A stretch of 64,000 nucleotides of DNA from Thereva unica (Eukaryota; Arthropoda; Insecta; Diptera; Therevidae), in NCBI GenBank assembly GCA_949987705.1, contig OX465284.1:106995163-107059162 (forward strand). Reading direction: 5' to 3'. The notes under the pieces were generated by a model. It was not told where the DNA came from, ran no database searches, and saw only the letters and a program-made list of their open reading frames with translations. A program made the position numbers and the translations under genes. Positions 1-11,712 of the stretch are shown here, piece after piece (position 1 is the stretch's first letter; each line of letters starts with the position of its first letter).

Positions 1-200
1 ATTAATTTGTATTTGCAACACCGATAATATTATGGAAGGCATTTAGGTCTAATTACAAATAATATTTATTTTAGAAGTTTATGTTTAATAATTAGGCAGA
101 ATGATCTTTTACCACACGGAGGGCTTGTTTTTACACTAAATAATTAATAGATAACATTTATAATATTTATTAATGCTATTTATTTATTCACAAATTTATA

Positions 201-217
201 TCCCACCGCTGCCACCA
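201..217 (-). mobile_element. tRNA-Leu primer-binding site of a decayed LTR retrotransposon
   Basis: On the minus strand this reads TGGTGGCAGCGGTGGGA, the complement of a tRNA-Leu 3' end (TCCCACCGCTGCCA) plus the added CCA. A primer-binding site of this kind sits directly after the 5' LTR of Ty3/gypsy-type elements, so the LTR would lie at 218 and beyond in window coordinates. No gag-pol coding is visible on the inner side (1..200), so this is probably a fragment. The same 17-mer recurs at seven other places in the window. Confidence 0.65.
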
Positions 218-590
218 CTTTTGAGAGCAGGTCGGGTCTTCGGTCCAGTCTCTGCACAAGAAAACACCAACCGTGCACGACTTTTATGTATGGAGGTGTA
301 TGGATCGCTTACATTGTAAGGGATGGTTACAACAATTCCTGTAATTCGGGAATTTAAAGGTGACGTGCTATGCCTCTAGGGAATAGACCGAGTCCCTGCT
401 GCGGCATTCCTTGGAACCAATAGTTCACTAAAAGAAAGAAGAAAGATAGGCTTAATTCTCCATACATTTTTCGGAGGTAGTTTGAAGTTTGGCCTTTAGC
501 TCCATTTAGACAATTTTCTTCTATGGCCTGGAATGTCTCAAAGCGCCTCACTTGAAATGGTCACATGCAGCAATACCAGACAAGTATGAC

Positions 591-1395
591 ATCAAGAAAC
601 GTAATAGAAGGAGATTGAGTGAGGAAATAGGAGAAGATCAAGATATTTAATAGGATGGGATCGGGAGAGGTAATAGGAGGAGATCGAGAGAGGAGAACAT
701 CAAGAGACGTAATAGGAGTATAATGAGATAGGTATTAGGGGAGATCGAAAGAGAGAGGGAGATTAAGAGGCGTTATAGGAGGAGGTTGAGAGACGTAATA
801 GGAGGAGATTGAGAAGGATAATACGGGGAGATTGAGAGACGTAATTGGAGGAGATCGAGAGAGGAATAGGGGGAAATCGAGAACGGTAATGATGGATATC
901 GAGAGAGGTAATAGGGGGAGATCGAGAGACGTTATTGAAGGAGGTCTAGAGTGGAAATACGGGAGATGGAGAGAGGTAATAGGAGGAGATTGAGAGAGAG
1001 AGGAGAACATCAAGAGATGTGAGTATAATGAGATAGGTATTAGGGGAGATCGAAACAGAGGGGGAGATTAAGAGGCGTTATAGGAGGAGATTGAGAGACG
1101 TAATAGGAGGAGATTGAGAAGGATAATACGGGGAGATTGAGAGACGTAATTGGAGGTGATCGATAGAGGAGTAGGGGGAGATCGAGAACGGTAATGATGG
1201 ATATCGAGAGAGCTAATAGGGGGAGATCGAGAGACGTTATTGAAGGAGGTCGAGAGAGGAAATACGGGAGATGGAGAGAGGTAATAGGGGGAGATCGAGA
1301 GAGGAAATACGGGAGATCAAGAGATGTAATGATGGAGATCGAGAGAGGTAATATTGGGAGATCGAGATAGTTAATAAGAGCAGTTCGGGGGTAAC
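591..1395. repeat. Purine-rich minisatellite with a 310-bp higher-order repeat
   Basis: About 800 bp of strongly strand-asymmetric (G+A rich) DNA built from variants of a unit of about 23 bases, GAGAGAGGTAATAGGGGGAG followed by ATC. The units are not simply tandem. A block of about 310 bp starting AGGAGAACATCAAGAG at 691 is repeated almost in full from 1001, with small deletions near its start. The apparent reading frames on the complementary strand are translations of the repeat and are not genes. Confidence 0.9.
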
Positions 1396-4300
1396 AGTTT
1401 TGAGATGCAGCAAGTTCGATCTTCGATAACTGAACTTTGATCTAGGGGTCTTTTGATCGTTTTGATCGATAGCATTTTGAATTCAAGTAAATAAATAAAT
1501 AATTCAGTGTCTTATGTAAACTAATAGGTTAAGTTATATACGGTCACTACATACCTTAAAGTTTTTGTTCAGGGTATATTCATGCATGCATAAAAAAGTA
1601 TTTTAGCGATTGGACTTTTGACTAAAAAACTTAACGAAAATGAAAAGACACAAGAAAACGGACAAAAGAAAATTCTTCTGAATAATTCGGACGGTGATAT
1701 ATACAAAAGTCCTTTCTTTTGTGTTTACACTTCCTTGTAACAATAAGAAAATGCTACATTAACTTTTATCCTTCTCGCCACTAATTTTGCAAGAGATAAT
1801 CTTCATTTCTGGGAGGGGTGGCAATTTTACATGCTCCAAAAATAAAAAAATAAAAGATATGAAAACAAAAATTGGGTTTAACTGGTGCACTTACTGCCAA
1901 TTCAGACAAATAAGTGCCACAATAGCGCAAAGCACATTCAAAGCTGGTGTTATTCTTAAAAAAAAAATAATAAAAAAATAAGGAAGAAAAAGGAACAATA
2001 TGAATAAATAAAAACACAAAAGACCATTGTCCTGGGCGAAACTCACTCTGGCATACGAGGGGCTTCAAATTTTCACAGCTCGCAGCACAAACCATAGAAT
2101 GGATATGGTTCAGAATTCTAGGTTATGTTGAGGCAGCTCGGTGTAGCATATTCATAAAATTTAACCTCGTAACGAGTAAAGTAATTCAAATTTTCAGCTG
2201 AAAAGATGTCAGACGTTTGAATTTCATTTGCAGAAAATTGTGGAATTCTTCTTGCTGACAGAATGACAGACATTTTTGGGGGTGCATATTGCCCTTACCT
2301 CTCTGCATCCAACCCCTGGCGACCCCATATTCAGCTCGCACAATTCTATAAACATCCATGGTAGCCGCATTTGTATAGGGTTTTGCTACCTGAACGGGGA
2401 ATAGTATGAAAGTTTGCGGAAATTTCATTAAAGTGCAAAATAATAGAATTCACCATTCGACTGCTCAAACCATTTAACCAGGCAACCAGCCAGCCAGACC
2501 CATATCAGATGGTTGGGGCGCCTCTATGTCACTGCTCGCTCTCTCTCTGGCTGGCAAGGATGGAAAGGATGTGGCTTGTTCCCAGTCCTAGGGATGATTG
2601 AGTTTCCACCCTCGCCCTGCTCCACCACAGCCGGGGAAACTGCCTCAAGCTACACGGATGGTTAGTTTATTTCCAAATTGGATTTACGGTTCCTGTTTGC
2701 TGCCTTTTTTTGTGTGGGCAGGGGGTGGGGGTAGGAAATCTTTTTGGCCTTTTCTTTCGGGGGCTTACACGTCTTGTTGCTGCTGGGTCGAGTCTAGTAA
2801 TTAATTTCATCAGTTCCATTAATGAAGAGAGGAGCGTTAAGCAGCTTCTGGAAGGTATAGAACTAATGACCTAGAAGAAAAGTAAAGATGGATGTCCTTT
2901 CAAGGCATATCAGCTGCAAACTCATTCCGGAAAGGGGATAATTAAAGAAAACAGTCGGATAAACAACTTGAGACTTCAGATACTATACTACGTACCAGCG
3001 ACACCCCCACCCCCAAAACGGAATGCACACCACCAACATAATTACTAACCATAAAAATAGTTGTAAAAATTTGTAATTCAAAACTCTCATAAAACATGCA
3101 AAACTTGTCCAAAATGAATGCGCTCTACCTGCTCTACTCTACCTGAACTATCCCCATATTAGTTTTGTACAGTCATGTCCTTCAGAATTTTCATGAAGTT
3201 TCTCCCATGCCACCTTGAACTTTTCCAGCTAAAATTCCACAGAATACGAAGCTGGAAGCTGTACGAAATTTCAACTTACCTGCATCCATGTAGAAATTAA
3301 CTTCCAGATTGCACCCGGTTCACCTCGCGCCGCCCTAAATTTTTTGTTGTTAGTGCAACGTTTTTACCTGGATGGAAACTCAAGCCCTGTTTGCCGCTAA
3401 AAGTTTAGCAGTTATGGGCGCACTTTAACAAGCTTCGAGCATGTAATGTCGGTCGACACGCAAAATTATGAAACACCTGTGCTCAAATATGCATGCACCA
3501 TGGGGGTTGGGTTACCTGAGGCAGGCAAAAATTTTGTGTGATGCAGTTTTCGTTGCATGTGTTAAGGTGTGTTATATGACGTTGTTGTTGTTGTTTGTTG
3601 TTGTTGCCCGACAGTAATGCAATTAGTTTTTAGAGCTATGGTGTTAAGGAGGAAAAAAACGAGGTGAGAGAGTGTCAAAATATATTACAAAATTTAAAAA
3701 TTTCATTATTTTTTTTTAAATCTCTTTTTTTAAATCTCTTGCGATGCCTGATAGTTTTTTTTTTTTTGATTGGATTGATGTATTGAAAACTTGCAAATTA
3801 ACAGTTACTCTCTTAGAGAGCATCTAGGAAGCACTATAGTTAAATAGTGTAAGGACGATGAGGTTATATTTCCGCTCTTGACGTTATATTGCTCGCTCTG
3901 ATGAAATTCTATAGTTATTGTAGCGCAGAAATTATTATTAACATAAATGATGAAACAGGTTGCACCAAATGCAGGCGCATACTAACTTAACCTGACTTGG
4001 CCTCTATTTAGGGTGCTAGTGTAGTACTTAGTATCAAGACCAAATTTTTCTATTTCTTTTAACCAAAAATATATCGAAATTCTTGCAAAAGCTCATTAAG
4101 CATAAATCATATGAGAAAGCGCGAACGATACTAAAATTTCCCAATCAAAATTGCGTCCCGCAAAAAAGCTTTCATCCGAGCGAAGACACGAACCGCATTC
4201 TTAAAAGCTCATGTTGTGAAATTTCCAACAAAGCTTGCGTGACAAAATGGCAGAGGTGCGACAGAACCGCTCTTGCTAATCTACTCACCAGACTCCGCAA

Positions 4301-6140
4301 ACTACGGCAGTGAATAGAAACTTCCTCATAGCTTTTGCCAGGCTGGAAATTTTCTCATTCTCTGGTGGGGATCTGGGTAATCTTAGAGTCATATAGGCTG
4401 TGTGCTGCAATAGGAGTTGTATAAAATGCCCCTTACTCCAGGGCAATAGTTCTGTTATACGGCTACGAGTAGATTGACGACATCGATTGTTGACTTGGGT
4501 GTGGATGTTGTCTTTGATGTTAGTGAGCGCCGTTTGTACGGGATTGCTTGAAAATCGCTGAGTCTTGGATGAGTTTTTATGCTGAGGAATTAGGTTGAGT
4601 TTCCATGTGCCTCGGATGAGCTTTGGTGCAGGACGAGCTTTGGATTTCCGCCGTGACTTAACTGAGCTTTGGTTGAACTTCTCTGTGTCTCAGACGATCT
4701 TTCGAGTTTGGGGATCGAATCTTCAGGGTTGTACTTGTGCCTTCACCTCCTCTTACTCCTTCTCATCCTCCTCCTCCTTATCTCTCTCAGTGTCTGTCCG
4801 GTCGGCCTTTCTGTGGTTAAGTTTGAGTTGTGTGGGGTCAAGGCCCAACTTGTTTTCAAAACATAAGTACAGCTATACAGATAGACAACTACACAGCTAT
4901 ACAGGAAGGCGGAACACTTTCTTATAGGCGACAAGCTTTATAAGATAACTGAAGGCGTAGCTGAACTGACCACCAGTTTGTGAAGGGCTATCTGCGTGGG
5001 CTACTAAGAGTTGCGCAAAGTAATCAAGCGATTTCATACAACAAATAAATCGATTCGGTTGCTTTCGGTTGCGACCACAACGACCTAATCCTAAGTTTTC
5101 TTAAGAGATCCTTCAATCGTATATTTGGGCTGTTCTTGACTACTACTATCAATACGATTGATCTTCAGACTAGAGGTCAGAGGAGCCAACAATTCCCTTA
5201 CTTTAGGTTACGAGGTTGTGGAATCAAAATGACGCCTTAAAGCATTTATTGGGTTTCTGGTCGCACTGGATGCTGCCCTACATCTATCGTAACATATCAA
5301 AATGATTGCTCCATCGAAGTGTCTGCAATACCAGCTCATTTCAACTGCATGTAGCTCTCCTTTTCGCGAACTACCTTAATACCCATCACGTGCCAAAAGG
5401 TTTCCCAATCAGCTGGTCTTGTGTCGCCTTTCTGACAAGGCACTCGTTCCGGTTCCCGTACAACGTTAGGGTCTAAGAAGCTGATCCTCTTAAATTTGAG
5501 AAGGTCCTTTTCCTCGATTACTTTGAATTTACAGCTCTCTCAAACCCGTTCCCTATTCGTCCTTGGTCTGTGCCTCTCTGGAGAATTCTTAGAATTCTTT
5601 GCACCAGATGGGTCCCGCATGCAGCTGTGCCCACCAGGGCTGCATGATAGTTTGGGAATCGAACGCACCCGATTATATAAATACCTTACCCTGATATGTA
5701 GACTCTACCAAGATGGACTTCGCCTTTCCTTCGAAGATCATGGCGATCTTAGATCAACTTAAAAAAAGGGCGATGAATTAATAAGCCTTGAGTCCGATTC
5801 TATCAGCCTCTAAAACCGCAACGTCTCCTCAGGCAACGGAAAATGTTGACTAACTGCTTCGTTGATATAGCAGAATAGTCTTTAAAGCGCACTGTTGGGA
5901 GAAAGAAGACCAAGGATAGGAGGGCAAAGGGGTACCGGACGTTCGAACTCCATCTTAGCGAAAACCTCCTCTACGGACCGGTGATGACATGATGTGGAAG
6001 GTAGTGTCCACGTTCTCCGGGGAGAATATTCCTACGCCGAACCGATCAAAGGTTCGGATCAAAACGGATCGGATTACCTCGATTAAAAGGTTCTCCTAAA
6101 GAAGAAGAAGAAGTAGAAGGAGCAGTAGTAAGTAGTAGAT
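1396..6140. other. Non-coding stretch with no supported gene
   Basis: AT-rich sequence with scattered stops in all frames, simple runs (poly-T near 3710-3770, GTT repeats near 3580) and a few short unsupported reading frames. The region around 5000-6100 is less AT-rich and may be old transposon sequence, but I could not assign it to a family. I see no exon, RNA gene or clear repeat boundary. Confidence 0.5.
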
Positions 6141-6144
6141 AAAA

Positions 6145-6711
6145 TACTAATCATCAAAACACTTAATACTTAATATTCCCACAATTTAACATATTTGTCG
6201 GCATAAACGTCACTCATTCGATATTCTGTCATATTTAATCCCACAATAATCACAATTGCCCCCCCCCCTGTTCAAAGAAAAGCCTGCAGCACGCACTAGT
6301 CACAATAGAATAAAGCAAACCCTTACTACACAGAAAATTGGTGGCAGCGGTAGGATAATTTAATTGTGTAAAAACCCAGTGCCTTCAGGGTGGACTATAA
6401 AGGCAGACTCGTCCTGGATCAAACTCGGTCTAAGTGCAAGGCAAAAGCACGCACACACAAGTCCAGTGCAATAAGGCAAATCCTTCCCCCACAAAAAAAT
6501 TGTGGCAGCGGTAGGATCATTTAATTATGTAAAACCCAGTGCCTTAAACGGAGAAGCACATTATCATCAACATACGTTTCCATCATCTGACAAATTACTA
6601 ATCACCAAAACACTTAGTACTTCAATTCCCACAATTTTGCATATCTGTCGGCATAAACGTCACTACTCATCCCATTAACTATCATATTTAATCCCACAAT
6701 AATCACGATTG
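6145..6711 (+). mobile_element. LTR retrotransposon remnant: direct repeats flanking two tRNA-Leu primer-binding sites
   Basis: A segment of about 115 bp at 6145..6258 (TACTAATCATCAAAACACTT through CACAATAATCACAATTG) is repeated at 6596..6711 with about 85-90% identity by eye. Between the copies lie two LTR-end/primer-binding-site junctions, at 6339..6355 (TGGTGGCAGCGGTAGGA) and about 6500..6516 (TTGTGGCAGCGGTAGGA). Both are followed by an ATTTAATT...GTAAAACCCAGTGCCTT leader. The arrangement suggests a small tandem or nested insertion of LTR plus leader without coding sequence. The same leader follows the minus-strand sites at 27445 and 29565, which makes these members of one family. Confidence 0.6.
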
Positions 6712-8033
6712 ACTTAACCCCGAAGAGACACAAAACGGTTGATAGATAACTTTCACAGTCAATTAATATTTCGCATAAACTAATCTAAGCTAAAACTAAA
6801 CAATATTGTTCCCCAGTATTTAATCTATGCAAATTGCAAAATTTAGTATACCTTGATATCTCGCTTTCTTGTCTCATTAACCTATTGAAATGTTGCTATA
6901 TAAACTAAATTAAACCAATGACTAAATTAATTCATAACAACGCACCTCAAAATGAATTAATTGACCTGAATGGAAGATAAGTTTATCTTTGGCTGCCATA
7001 AACTAAAGGTTATGAATAATGAATGTTAACATTACCGAAACATCCTCGCCCTCTTAATGTATGAGCTGGGCGATATATGGATATGGTTATGGTATGGTTT
7101 GGAAGGGGGGCGGCAATATAGAAGGAAGAGCCTTAGCAGAATTTCTGACACAATCTTTCACGCCATCACCTTTGAAACATTTCCATTGCCTCCAGCTGAG
7201 GGTCTGAGTGTTGTTATCCAAAGTTTGGGGTATCCATCCTGTTTTGGTGTTTTCTTGTACGATATGTATATGAAACGAAGTTGTAACAATCATCCCTTCC
7301 ATATTACCGGTCTCTTTCTCTATATAGCATTGGAAATTATAATGGGACAAAAGATCTACAATCCTCCGCTTCCTAATGCCATCATCCTTGTAGATGTATA
7401 TAAAGCTGCAAGTGGACCTGGATCCAAACGGTTGTTAAGGTTAATTAGCTTTTGATGGGCCTACCTGATCAAATAGATAAGTTTTTCACCTATAGCATAC
7501 ATACAAATATATATATAGAACTCTCTTGAAAATAAATTGGAACACGTGTACCAATGTTATAGCCTAGTACCAGCACCTTCTATTAAACCTTTCCTAGGAT
7601 ATCCCTGCCAAAAAAGGGTTTTCTATTCGTGTGTAGTTTGTGCTTGTAGCAAAATGGAAAATATTGAAAACGTGTCCTTATCAGAGATCGTGTATAACCC
7701 CTTTTTCGAAATGTATCTATCGATAATTTAACCTTACGACTTCACCCGGTTAGCCTGGGCCGGGGTTATACTATATATTTGTTACCGGTGTACACCTGGT
7801 TAAGAATCTATCATCCAGCCATTCGCTAGGGAGTTATCATTCTCTATAGTAACGGATACACCGTAAATATTTGACTGTTTGGATGGTGGGGTATCCTAAA
7901 ACTAAATCTACAAAATCCAGTTAAGCGGATTTCACTAAAAAGGTGTACGGAATCCAATTCGCAAGAGATCCAAACGTAGCAAGTACCTTCTTCATCTTTC
8001 GATAAATCTTAAGGTGAAGTACCGGGGAGAAAT
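6712..8033. other. Non-coding stretch with no supported gene
   Basis: AT-rich sequence. A 132-codon frame begins at 7057, but it has no recognisable domain, no splice context and an unremarkable composition, so I do not call it a gene. The part just before 8034 is probably LTR sequence belonging to the primer-binding-site doublet there. Confidence 0.45.
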
Positions 8034-8079
8034 TGGTGGCAGCGGTGGGAGGCATCGGAAATTGGTGGCAGCGGTGGGA
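8034..8079 (+). mobile_element. Doublet of tRNA-Leu primer-binding sites
   Basis: Two exact copies of TGGTGGCAGCGGTGGGA lie at 8034..8050 and 8063..8079, each preceded by AAAT or AAAT-like LTR-end sequence. They are separated by only 12 bases (GGCATCGGAAAT). This looks like a local duplication of the LTR/primer-binding-site junction of a retrotransposon. Downstream (CCTGTGAAACAAAACAAC...) no gag or pol is recognisable. Confidence 0.65.
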
Positions 8080-9229
8080 TCCTGTGAAACAAAACAACAA
8101 CAGAAAAACTTGTTGTCAAACTAGAAGCTCGGGAAACATCTGTGCAATACATATGTACGTGAAGAACATGTAAAACTCTTGAATCCTCTAAACGACATGT
8201 CTCAAAGTAATCAGGGAATAAAGTGGATACTATCAGCCAGCAGTAGCCAGAATGAACGAGGTTGCTATCGAGCGGAATTTGAGTAAATCGAAAACATTTG
8301 TAACTTGTCTCGACTGAAGTGCATCATTGTTTCAGACAAGCGACAGGATTATCGATTCTAGCAAAAAAAGGATATTTTCCATCATGTTTTTCGATGTAGT
8401 CTATTTTTAACGAAACCCATCATGTTCTAGTGTTATACGCTATAGAGAAACACTTTAAACAATTTTAATTGAATCTTCCCTGTTCATCCTTCCTTCAACC
8501 CACAACCACCACCCCCAAAAAAAACAAAAAAAAACAGATGAAAGGCAATAATAAATAACACAAAACCGCAACCGGAAAAAATGCCATAAATCCTGCGTAA
8601 GGATACCGGTGCTTAACAGGACGAAAGCGCAAGAGAGAAAGGTGCGAAAGGACTAGGGATTTTTATGTCACAATTTTATGTGCGTTTTACCAAACTTTCT
8701 TTCATTCTTTTTTTTTGTGGCTATATGTGTCTGTGTGTTTGATCCTGTGTGAAAATTTTATGGAAACTTTCTCTTTTTACGAAATAAGATTTTATTACGA
8801 TCGAATTTATTTTTATCACTTCGTTAAAGTGTGAATTTCATCTTAATGCCTTCTTGTTATGTGATTTGAAGAGGAAATGAAATAAATTTTTAGGTGACGA
8901 TAAGGAGTTTTTGTTGGATAGCTTTTATCCCTCCCTCCCCTTCACTCCCGCCAAGAAATGCGTAGGTTGTACATTATTATATATTATTTCTTTTTATGAC
9001 TGCCATTATCAACAGTTGCGAGTTTATCATTCTCTTGAGGGATAATGTATTTGATGTTTCTGACAACCAACCAAGGGCACTTATATAAAATTGTTTTGAT
9101 TTATTTAAATAAGGGTGTTCGTTGGAACTTAAATTATTTTTTAGTTTTTTTTTTTTACAAAAGTTGTTCAAATAAGTTTAGAATCAAAGTGAATCGATTT
9201 ATCTTTCACGCAAACAAGAAATTTTAATA
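8080..9229. other. Non-coding AT-rich stretch
   Basis: I see only low-complexity A and T runs and short frames. No domain, exon or repeat boundary could be supported. Confidence 0.5.
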
Positions 9230-9414
9230 GAGCCCGCGCCATAAAAAAGGGACTCTTAAACTCGCTGTTTTCATGCGCAGTGACAGTCTCAAATCCTCCG
9301 AAAGCGAGCAACGTCAATAGGTTTGGTTGAAAGCGCAAAAAACCGACGGCAATTTATATTCTCGATCGTAATTCCACATGCGTACTCATTTCCCGTTTTT
9401 TATGACGCGGGCTC
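9230..9414. mobile_element. 185-bp MITE with TA target duplication
   Basis: Terminal inverted repeats begin GAGCCCGCGCCATAAAAAAG at the left end and GAGCCCGCGTCATAAAAAAC on the opposite strand at the right end. Both are flanked by TA (9228..9229 and 9415..9416). TA duplication with a short non-coding body fits a non-autonomous Tc1/mariner-like element. Confidence 0.75.
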
Positions 9415-9557
9415 TAGTATTACTTCAAGTACATTTTCCAGGTTTAACTATGTACTCTAAAGATAATGTGGTTTCTACTGCTTAGAATAATGTATAGCAA
9501 ACAAAACTCGTCCTAGAAGAAGCATGATACAATGAAGGAGACGATTCCATCCTACAC

Positions 9558-9752
9558 TTGTTTCGGTGCTTAGATTTGTTGTATAAACAATTCAACGCAT
9601 CAGGAAAGTCGATTCATCATTTCACAATGCAAAAACTTCTCAATGCAAACACCGGCAGCAAAAACTTCTGGTATTTGGTAAGCCCTATAAAGAAGAGTTT
9701 TACTGCATCCGCATTTCCTTCCTTCATCGGCGTCGACTGTAGCCCTTGTTGA
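9558..9752 (+). pseudogene. Jockey/CR1-like non-LTR ORF2 linker fragment
   Basis: The frame includes KLLNANTGSKNFWYLVSPIK followed by KSFTASAFPSF. This resembles the segment between the endonuclease and reverse transcriptase domains of jockey/CR1 elements (a 'GSKSFW.L.K.....F..S..PPL' pattern). A related piece lies at 57546..57799. No catalytic domain is attached, so this is a dead fragment. Confidence 0.45.
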
Positions 9753-11340
9753 GTGTGGAACGGATCGTCTTTCGGCGCCTTTTGGTCTACGCTTTCACAT
9801 CACATAAATAATATTTTCGGTTGTGCTAGATAAACCAGCCAATACAGCCTTGGCGTGATGGAGGTTTATCATGGAAGCATTGTTCATTGCATTAGGGGAT
9901 TCACCCCTTTTGCGAGGTAGTCAGTCGCATGCCCATTCCGACACTTTCTGCCATTTGACTTAATTATGGGTGCGTCCAAGTTTTCTGAAGGTTTTCGCCG
10001 GGTTATTATGGCCTGGAGAAGACCCACAGGATCTAACTCCTTTTCTTATTAAGAAAATCAGTATCCCTTTCTTTCTCAAGGGTCACACAGACCCACAGCC
10101 TCTATGCGCGAGAAGCCAACTTTCAGATATCGCGTAAAAATTTTGTCTTCTGAAATTGATCGCTTTTTTTGTCGCCTCTCCGATTAAGTGCCCGTCGTTC
10201 CGCAAGTGGGCCTCTAAGGAGATCTTGTTCCAATGAAGGAATGACCTCAGGGTACTCCATCGCGGTTTTCGGATTCAGACTGCCCTCACTGAAGAGGGGT
10301 CGCAAAACCTCCCCTTCACTAAAGTCTTATTCGACACCTTGATGCATGGGTTCAAAAATATCCAACTAGCCCTGTATGTCGCCCTGTCGTCCGCTTAAAA
10401 TGGTCTTTGCCCGATACTTCTATGCAACTCCCTGCTTCCAAATGCTCCACACAGAGTGAACAGTGGACCCGACAATATACCACCTATCGCCTGAACTTAA
10501 TGTGCCTCCACCGTGGCCACACCTCTGTAAATTTGCCCTATAATACATATCCGGAGTTCAGCCAATACCGAAAAAAGTGACTCTGAAAAATGACAAAGGC
10601 AAGTGACATTTTCCCAAGCGGTCCCCCAACTAGATACTAACCACGTCCAGTGCAGCTTGACCCAAGCAACCGTTCCCTTTATTCTAGAAAAACTGTGTGC
10701 GTAATGCGCGTCACTAGGACTATTCGGTGAGTCTTTAATAGATACGTGTCTGTAGCGGGCTGCATTTGGAAAAGTTGAATTTTCGCCAACAAAGCATGTT
10801 AACAAAAGGGCGAGTCTTATTTTTACTCAGGTATACCGCGCCTGTTTTGGGTGCCATACAGGCGTTTTAACGCCGTACGTACCTGTGTCAGGATAAGAAG
10901 GAACGAGTCTTATTTTTACCGTTTCCGATCATCCTATCAAGGTAATACTGAAAGGTGATCAAACCAATCAATGATGACACCATTCGCTTCACTGTCAACC
11001 CTCGTATGAATATCGCAGCGTTGAGAAAATTTTATCGATAACGCTATAGCGACTGTTCTATCGAAACAAACGCTCTCCTGTGTCCAGATTAGCCCACTCG
11101 GTCCATTCCGTCTGTTTATAGTTCTTTTTTCGCGTACTCTACTCTTCGCTTCTAAGTACAACAACAAATAGATCTTTCGCAGTCAGTATTTTCGAACTCG
11201 TACAATATCTAAGAGCTCAATCCCAGGGTTGAACACCCTCCTGATCCTTCACAACCTAAAACCTATTCGATCGCTCTAATATTTGTGTCCACGCTCGTTC
11301 TGGTGACATTCTAGCTATATGTCCATCTTATACAAAATTG
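9753..11340. other. Probable old transposon sequence, family not assigned
   Basis: GC content is somewhat higher than in the surroundings and short unsupported frames occur on the minus strand. A segment at about 11163..11270 (CTTTCGCAGTCAGTATTT..., CCCTCCTGATCC...CACAACC) reappears at about 47577..47670 with moderate identity. It is therefore a dispersed repeat. Confidence 0.4.
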
Positions 11341-11712
11341 TCCTACAACGGGCGAACACCGACCATTATTGAAAAATAGTCCTCGGCCATGAGCCGGGCA
11401 TCAGAAGGTCATTTTCAGGACTTCACGAATAACAAACTAGAGACTGATGAGCTCGTTTCTCTTGTGCATAGATAATCTTTAAGTAGGATAAATGGAAGGG
11501 ACCATTGTACATAACGTAAATGATCAAGTTCCCTTGAAGCACATTCAACAATACATTTGGTGCAGATTCCTTTTTGGCTCAAATTCGCTGTTGAATGCCA
11601 GTGTGTAGGTACAGCTCCGTTCTTGGCCATATAAATAGTTAACCCCTAGGGGCCTTCCAACATCACCCTAGGACCATCATATGCCCCGGGCCGATGTTCG
11701 CCCGTTGTAAGG
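11341..11712. mobile_element. Possible MITE bounded by inverted repeats
   Basis: The left end TCCTACAACGGGCGAACACC and the right end, read on the opposite strand as CCTTACAACGGGCGAACATC, are inverted copies. They enclose about 370 bp without supported coding. I could not define a target-site duplication. Confidence 0.45.

Noticed and set aside
735..1013. 92-codon minus-strand frame
   Set aside because: A translation of the minisatellite; repeats of SPPITSLNLP-like units mirror the DNA unit.
7057..7455. 132-codon frame
   Set aside because: No domain, no splice signals in context, composition like the surrounding non-coding DNA.
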